A DNA stretch of 64,000 bases, taken from Acholoe squamosa (lineage: Eukaryota > Annelida > Polychaeta > Phyllodocida > Polynoidae). Each line of letters begins with the position of its first letter. The stretch's first letter is position 1. Location: assembly GCA_949317995.1 (NCBI GenBank), contig OX439036.1, positions 4,085,207 through 4,149,206 on the forward strand, written 5' to 3'. A program made the translations under genes and the position numbers. The notes beneath the pieces were generated by a model. The model searched no databases. It was not told the origin of the DNA and saw only the letters and a program-made list of their open reading frames with translations. Below are positions 59,367-64,000 of this stretch, one piece after another.

Positions 59367-59597
59367 ATTGTAAAAGAAATGTCTTTGAAAAAATGATGAA
59401 ATCCTTGTCCCAAAGTGACCAGGGATCTGTCATTATTTTCACAGAGATTCCTTGCACATTTGTATATCACTCTACTGCCACCTGAAGCTGCTTGTAAAAA
59501 CTACACTGGTTTACTGTGAATCAATTATGGTGGTTCACTGAACATTCAGGTTTACAAGGATCCCTGGTAGAATCAACAGTTCTTTACAGTGTGTCTG
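59367..59597 (+). mobile_element. MITE, CACTGTAAAAA family, between the duplicated exons
   Basis: It has CATTGTAAAAGAAATGTC at the left and TTCTTTACAGTGTG at the right, with CTGCCACCTGAAGCTGCTTG and TTACAAGGATCCCTGGTAGA inside. Confidence 0.75.
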
Positions 59598-59736
59598 TTG
59601 ATCTCTGTTGACCTTTGTCTCTCTCATTTTGATGCAGTTATGAGCCCTTACAGGATCACTCTGATGAAATAAGGTGGTGGGAGGCAGCAGAAATGTGTGC
59701 ATGTTCAGCCTGAAAATATGCATCTCTCTCCTTCAG

Positions 59737-59870
59737 GTCATCAGAAATCTGGACCTGGCCAGAACTGCAGCATTGAAGTTAGATGGATGTATATTTGTGA
59801 TGACATGACTACCTCTGTAGCAGTGCTTATTAGGACCGCCTCATGTGCCAATGTCGGCACTCCACCTCGG
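59737..59870 (+). CDS. Candidate exon: cysteine-containing extracellular-type segment
   Basis: A strong acceptor (CATCTCTCTCCTTCAG|GT) starts a phase-1 exon; the donor CGG|GTAGTT ends it in phase 0. The 134 bp code about 44 residues with NCS (a possible N-glycosylation site), VRWMYICDD, SVAVLIRTASC and TPPR. Cysteines and beta-strand-like spacing suggest an extracellular domain, but I do not recognise the family. It matches the phase of the CCP-like exon before it and the exon at 60,682 after it. An older duplicate with a stop lies at 59.1 kb. If the donor is not used, the frame stops at 59,904-59,906. Confidence 0.45.
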
Positions 59871-60419
59871 GTAGTTCGCTCACCTATCATACTTAGCTTA
59901 GAGTAATGGGTATACATACTGAGGTTCAGCAATGGGAGACACCGGAAGTGTGTCTGGTAGGTGCTGAAAGACTATATCAGGTAGGAGAATATGGGGTCCG
60001 GTCAACCCTTAATTCCTCCTCCTTCTCTGTCTGTCTGACTCTGTCTGTCTGTCTCTGTCTCTGTCTCTCAGTCATCTTATGGCTTCTTCTTTCTCTTTTG
60101 CCACATATCCAAGTTCTTTCTCATTCACATTTTCTTATTACTTTTTTTATCTGTATACCAAGGGAAGGTAGTCAGCTTCTATAACATAATCTGTCTTCCT
60201 ATTAATCATAATCATACCCATGGCATTGTTTTTAAGTTAATTTTATTTATTAATCGACGTTTCTTATGAGCCAATATTTGTGTGATTAAAAACACCTTCC
60301 CTATCCTGACAAGGTCCAGGACAGGCACAATTACTATCACCGTGAAAATAGAAATTGAAAAGAATCATCTGTGCCACTGTGATTCTACCATCCTCAATGT
60401 ACAAAGGTAGACAAATCAT

Positions 60420-60660
60420 TGATGGTACCATAACTCATCATATATAAGACGCGGCTTATACACCAAAATTACACCCTCTGTGTCCTATAGGAATCCTCTT
60501 AACTCAGGGTGCGTCTTATATCCGTGGATTTTACACTATATAACAGTATTAAACATGACTAAAATTTGACCCTAGGTGCATCCTATATAACTTTCACCTA
60601 ACTCAGGGTGCTTCCTATACGCATGCGCGAGGGGCGTCCTATATGCCAGGGTTTAAGGTA
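60420..60660. mobile_element. Repeat with TATAAGRCGC / GGTGC.TCCTATA words
   Basis: Several imperfect copies of (C)TATA(A)GACGC and ACTCAGGGTGCGTCTTATA-like words occur within 240 bp. Similar ATATAAGGCGCACC words are at 62,990-63,200 and near 32,250, so they form a dispersed family. The termini are not resolved. Confidence 0.45.
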
Positions 60661-60681
60661 ATTAGTGCACTTACTGTACAG

Positions 60682-60870
60682 CCTCCAAGGCTGGCCCCAA
60701 CACTCATAACACTGTACCGTCATCCTGCCCCCTTTGTGTTAGATAGGATCAAGGACTGTGGAGGATCATTAATTACAACAGACATAGGATTAAAGGATCT
60801 CTACCCTTTGTCTGTCCTTTCACAATACAATGCTACCTTACTTTATGTGCAACAACAGACACTGTATTAA
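60682..60870 (+). CDS. Candidate exon (possibly terminal), extracellular-type segment
   Basis: The acceptor CACTTACTGTACAG|CC opens a phase-0 exon, fitting the donor at 59,871. The 62 codons have balanced composition (PPRLAPTLITLYRHPAPFV, DCGGSLITTDIGLKDLYPLS, and NAT as a possible glycosylation site), then TAA at 60,868-60,870. It reads like part of an immunoglobulin- or fibronectin-like fold, but no diagnostic motif is present. No AATAAA lies soon after, so it may splice on instead. TTAA MITE sequence begins about 10 bp after the stop. Confidence 0.35.
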   Translation, partial: PPRLAPTLITLYRHPAPFVLDRIKDCGGSLITTDIGLKDLYPLSVLSQYNATLLYVQQQTLY

Positions 60871-60879
60871 GCCTAGAAG

Positions 60880-61320
60880 GGCAGCTGATGCATTAAAGCA
60901 TGCCTTTAGGTCGTCATGATGCATGCCTGCTGCTGATGCATTAAAGCATGGTGCCTTTAGGTCATCATGATGCATGAATGCAGACCTGATGCGTTACCAT
61001 ACTCTCAGACACAACTGTAAATGGGCTACACATACTTCTATAAGTAGCTCTAGGCAGTACAACCTGCTGTACCTACAGCAGAATGTACTTCTGGTATGTA
61101 GGTTCATACTTACAGCAGGTACAACTGTATTTCAGAGTAACAAGGACTCTGCTGTACATCCATGTGTTCGGTGGACACTGCAGGGCTATATTGTTAAACT
61201 CTCGGAGGGTCGGAGTGATGCTAAAATGAAGTTTTTGCAAGCGGAATCACCAGCACTTTGTTGTTGTATCATCATAATGTATGCCCATGATTCTTCATCA
61301 GTGACCCATAGAGGGTTAAT
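60880..61320. mobile_element. TTAA MITE family fragments
   Basis: Two pieces (60,880-60,990 and 61,180-61,318) carry GCTGATGCATTAAAGCATG, GGTCGTCATGATGCATG, CTCGGAGGGTCGGAGTGATG and a terminal GAGGGTTAA. In the first piece a 40-bp block with TGATGCATTAAAGCAT is duplicated. Confidence 0.65.
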
Positions 61321-61774
61321 GTGATCTTGCAGCTGGATAGCATTGATGTCATTGCGTGAATGAATTCTCCTCTATTAATAAGATCCAACACAATGGTTGA
61401 AGGTGGATGGTATTGATGTCTATGTTATAGAACTTCCTTTGTACACATAGATGTAAAGGAAGCCCAATTAGATGAATTTATTATTTCTCCTCTGAGATAT
61501 TCGGTCATGTGAGAATCAAAGATTCTGCAGGACTGGCTAAAAATCTTTTGTATAGACTTGAAGGCTGTGAGCATAATTCTTCATCTACTTCTACCTTTCT
61601 AATAACAACCTGAGGCCGTTAAAAAATGCAGGCATAGAAGCAGCGGAATAAATGCAGGGTGCGTGCTGGTAGAGAGACGGATGGCTTCCCCGGCCCCACC
61701 AATTACACCCCCGGTACTATGTAGTATGCGACTCACTTAACCTTTCTGTCACTTCCCTTTTTCATTTCATTTAG

Positions 61775-62015
61775 ATCTGTTATCGTGCCGGTTTGTAATT
61801 CACAGCAAAGTGACTCCGGTACTGGTCGCGCTATAAGACAGATGAGTTATTTAGGGAAATGGCCCCCGAAAGCCTTTCCCGAAAGTAGTTCTACTACATC
61901 AACCGGGGGCATTCGGAGTCATTGTCGCCCCTGCCGGATGCTAAAGTCGTCTGGTTATATATGGCCTCTGGGAGTCATTTTGTCAGCGGTGGCCATTTTT
62001 GCTAAAAGCGTATAA
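61775..62015 (+). CDS. Candidate last exon with hydrophobic C-terminus
   Basis: A very good acceptor (CTTCCCTTTTTCATTTCATTTAG|A) is followed by 80 open codons, phase 2, ending at TAA 62,013-62,015. The product begins SVIVPVCNSQQSDSG, has a Ser/Thr-rich middle and two close cysteines (HCRPC), and ends with a hydrophobic run (YIWPLGVILSAVAIFAKSV). Such an end could be a membrane anchor or a GPI-signal tail. CpG content is higher than around it. Its phase does not match the exon at 60,682 directly, so either an exon is missing between them or it belongs to another gene. Confidence 0.35.
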
Positions 62016-63652
62016 AGTTAATTCGGTCTCAAATGCAGTATTTGTAGTCAGGGGATGAGAGGAGGATGTTGGATTTAGCGCAGTGATGGTTCTCTGAATT
62101 AACTATTTATAAACTTTAGTGGCATCAGAAACTTGATTTGAATACTTCAGACGAATTCTAGCTGGTTTCCCATTGGTAGACATGGTTATAGACCAAAAAT
62201 ACATTTTTAAGTTGACTTTTTGGATTGCTACTCAGGGATAACTGGTGTTATTAATAGGGGAAAAAAATAATTTAATCCTCTGATTTAACCGTAGTATTTT
62301 CTATTTTTATTTTTCATTATTGCTGAAAAGCAGCTAGATGCAGAACAAGTTTTTGACATGCCCATTTTGGTTGTGAGGTTCTGTGAGGATTAACCTCTGC
62401 AGTGATCAATATTAGGCTTTGATTTGACCTTCGTTAGTATGAGTCCTGCGCTAATTTTGAAAATGAATTTGAAAATGTACGTTTTAAACCTGAAGACTGA
62501 TAAATTCAGACAAAACTTTCTACCAAGCCATCTACACACTCACATGTTGATTAGATTGATGTAACCTTTTAAATGTAATACAACCTTTAAATCCTAATTT
62601 GAAATCGTCTGTTTTTTTTGTGACATCTACACTCTTAGAAATTCTAAAATCTAAAACCGCCTTCTACCTGGTAAATGGATTTTTTTGAGATTATATGCTG
62701 AAACGCGCCACTGAGGTATGTGTGATCAAGGCAACATTTGAGGAATATAGATAAGGATTTTATTTAGAAGAACCGAGCAGGTGCTTTGCAACTCCCATAA
62801 ATTCTACTTAGACTACCCTATCTTATAAGCCTTACAACTCAGAGACCCATAATGAGGATATAGCATGACTAATACATAACCAGGTACTTCATACTAGAGG
62901 CACATAATGGACTCCTAATGCACAGCTTCATCCTACTCCATCTCTGATGACATTTAGCATATGTCAAAGTAGTATACCGTAGTACCTAACATATAAGGCG
63001 CACCCAGACTTTGAAGATGTGAGTGTAAAAATAAAATAAAATTCATAACTTTTATTGTAATCAACAGATTTTCAAAATTCAAAGACCTATGGTCATCTTA
63101 GAGCCTTCCCCATCCCGTTCTACCACAATACAAGATCAAGCGAGTATTGGGGAAATTTTAGAGAAAAATATCTCCTAAATAATTCTGCTTCTATAAGGCG
63201 CACCTGGGGTATTACAGTAAATGTTCACAATCCTGAGAAGGGCTTTCAGGACTATGTGTTGCCTGAGGCACCCGTAATAGATCAATGTGCTGCGACCTAT
63301 GGTAGCAATGATGAGTATATTTTGGCGTTGTGTTCGTCATGGTCTTTATATTTTTTTAAAGGACCTGCATAACGGACTAATGCCACATTAGTTACAATTA
63401 CTTACGCGGTAGTACATTGTTCAATTGTAAAGACAAAGGCACATGGACCTGGAGAAGTTCTGTAACATGTAGAGTGCTTGCCTTTTGATACATTATGGCC
63501 AATAGTGGACAAATTACTATGACGTGTAAAGGTAATTAGCAGCTTGTAGACAGCTAAAGGGTAAAAGAGTTTATTCCTAGTTTTTTTTTACTGGCAAATT
63601 ATGATTAGTCAAGTGTTGACCAGTGGTGTTGAGAGAGTAAGTCTATTTCTCA
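62016..63652. other. Non-coding stretch
   Basis: No exon or RNA gene seen. ATATAAGGCGCACCCAG (62,990) and CTATAAGGCGCACCTGG (63,193) are direct repeats that probably bound a member of the family seen at 60.4 kb. Confidence 0.45.
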
Positions 63653-63656
63653 TTAA

Positions 63657-63972
63657 CCGTTAGCCTAAATGGCCAATGGTACAAGAGTGCATCATGCTCA
63701 TCGGTCGTCACGATGCGCCAATGAAGTGCTGACAGGACTGCTTGCCAGCACTTCATTGGAGCATCATGCCAACAATAACGCCCTGATGAGTAACTCACCA
63801 GGGTTTTATTGATGTCATCATGCCGACCAAAGAGGTTTGATACTGTCTCGGAGGGTCGGCCTGATGCTCCAATGACGCACTGGCAAGCAGACTCGACAGC
63901 ACTTCATTGGTACCTCATTACGGACCAATGGTCAAGATGCACTCCATCAGCACTCCATCAGCCCTTAAAGAG
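63657..63972. mobile_element. TTAA MITE family, long copy flanked by TTAA
   Basis: TTAA lies on both sides (63,653-63,656 and 63,973-63,976). It contains two nested palindromes: AATGAAGTGCTG...CAGCACTTCATT and CGCCCTGATGAGTAACTCAC facing CAGGG. It is among the longest copies (316 bp). Confidence 0.8.
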
Positions 63973-64000
63973 TTAATGTTCCGGAGACCAAGTCTATACC

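Overview
The window is about 64 kb of AT-leaning, repeat-rich nuclear DNA with long non-coding stretches, spliced exons with GT/AG borders, many short non-autonomous DNA transposons (MITEs), a tRNA-derived SINE head and one env-bearing Ty3/gypsy-class retroelement. This fits an animal genome, most likely an aquatic invertebrate; the sequence alone does not give the species. There are no bacterial operons, rRNA genes, CRISPR arrays or clear functional tRNA genes.

Layout. 1-13.8 kb: an old tandem duplication; the first ~5.1 kb recurs in diverged form at ~8.44-13.76 kb, with different MITEs inserted in each copy. 13.9-29.7 kb: non-coding DNA with fold-back elements and minisatellites (a 42-bp unit at 20.1-20.7 kb, a 103-bp unit at 24.15-25.37 kb) and a nearly perfect 104-bp hairpin at 27.7 kb. 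29.7-31.65 kb: a likely promoter, a leader with diverged internal repeats, and an exon coding a signal peptide that ends in G|GTAAGT (phase 1). Further + strand exon candidates at 51.85, 58.65, 59.74 and 60.68 kb have compatible phases and look like extracellular domain pieces (including a sushi/CCP half), so I infer one host secreted or membrane protein gene running left to right across the second half of the window. Another possible exon with a hydrophobic C-terminus lies at 61.78 kb.

33.24-45.51 kb, inside the first intron of that inferred gene: a 12.27-kb retroelement. It codes protease, reverse transcriptase, RNase H and integrase (one in-frame stop inside the integrase), and an intact envelope related to baculovirus F / errantivirus Env. 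It has no gag. The two 386-bp LTR-like ends appear identical but are INVERTED relative to each other, with no visible primer binding site, polypurine tract or target-site duplication. Between env and the right end lies a 3.3-kb stretch holding A/T-rich tandem repeats, a housekeeping-type promoter signature, and an antisense gene-like unit whose 3' end carries a canonical histone mRNA stem-loop.

Most notable: (1) the inverted-LTR, gag-less pol-env element; (2) the antisense non-histone gene with a histone-type 3' end inside it; (3) the inferred host gene around it; (4) transposons whose target-site duplications, or in one case an empty site in the sister duplicate, can be read directly.
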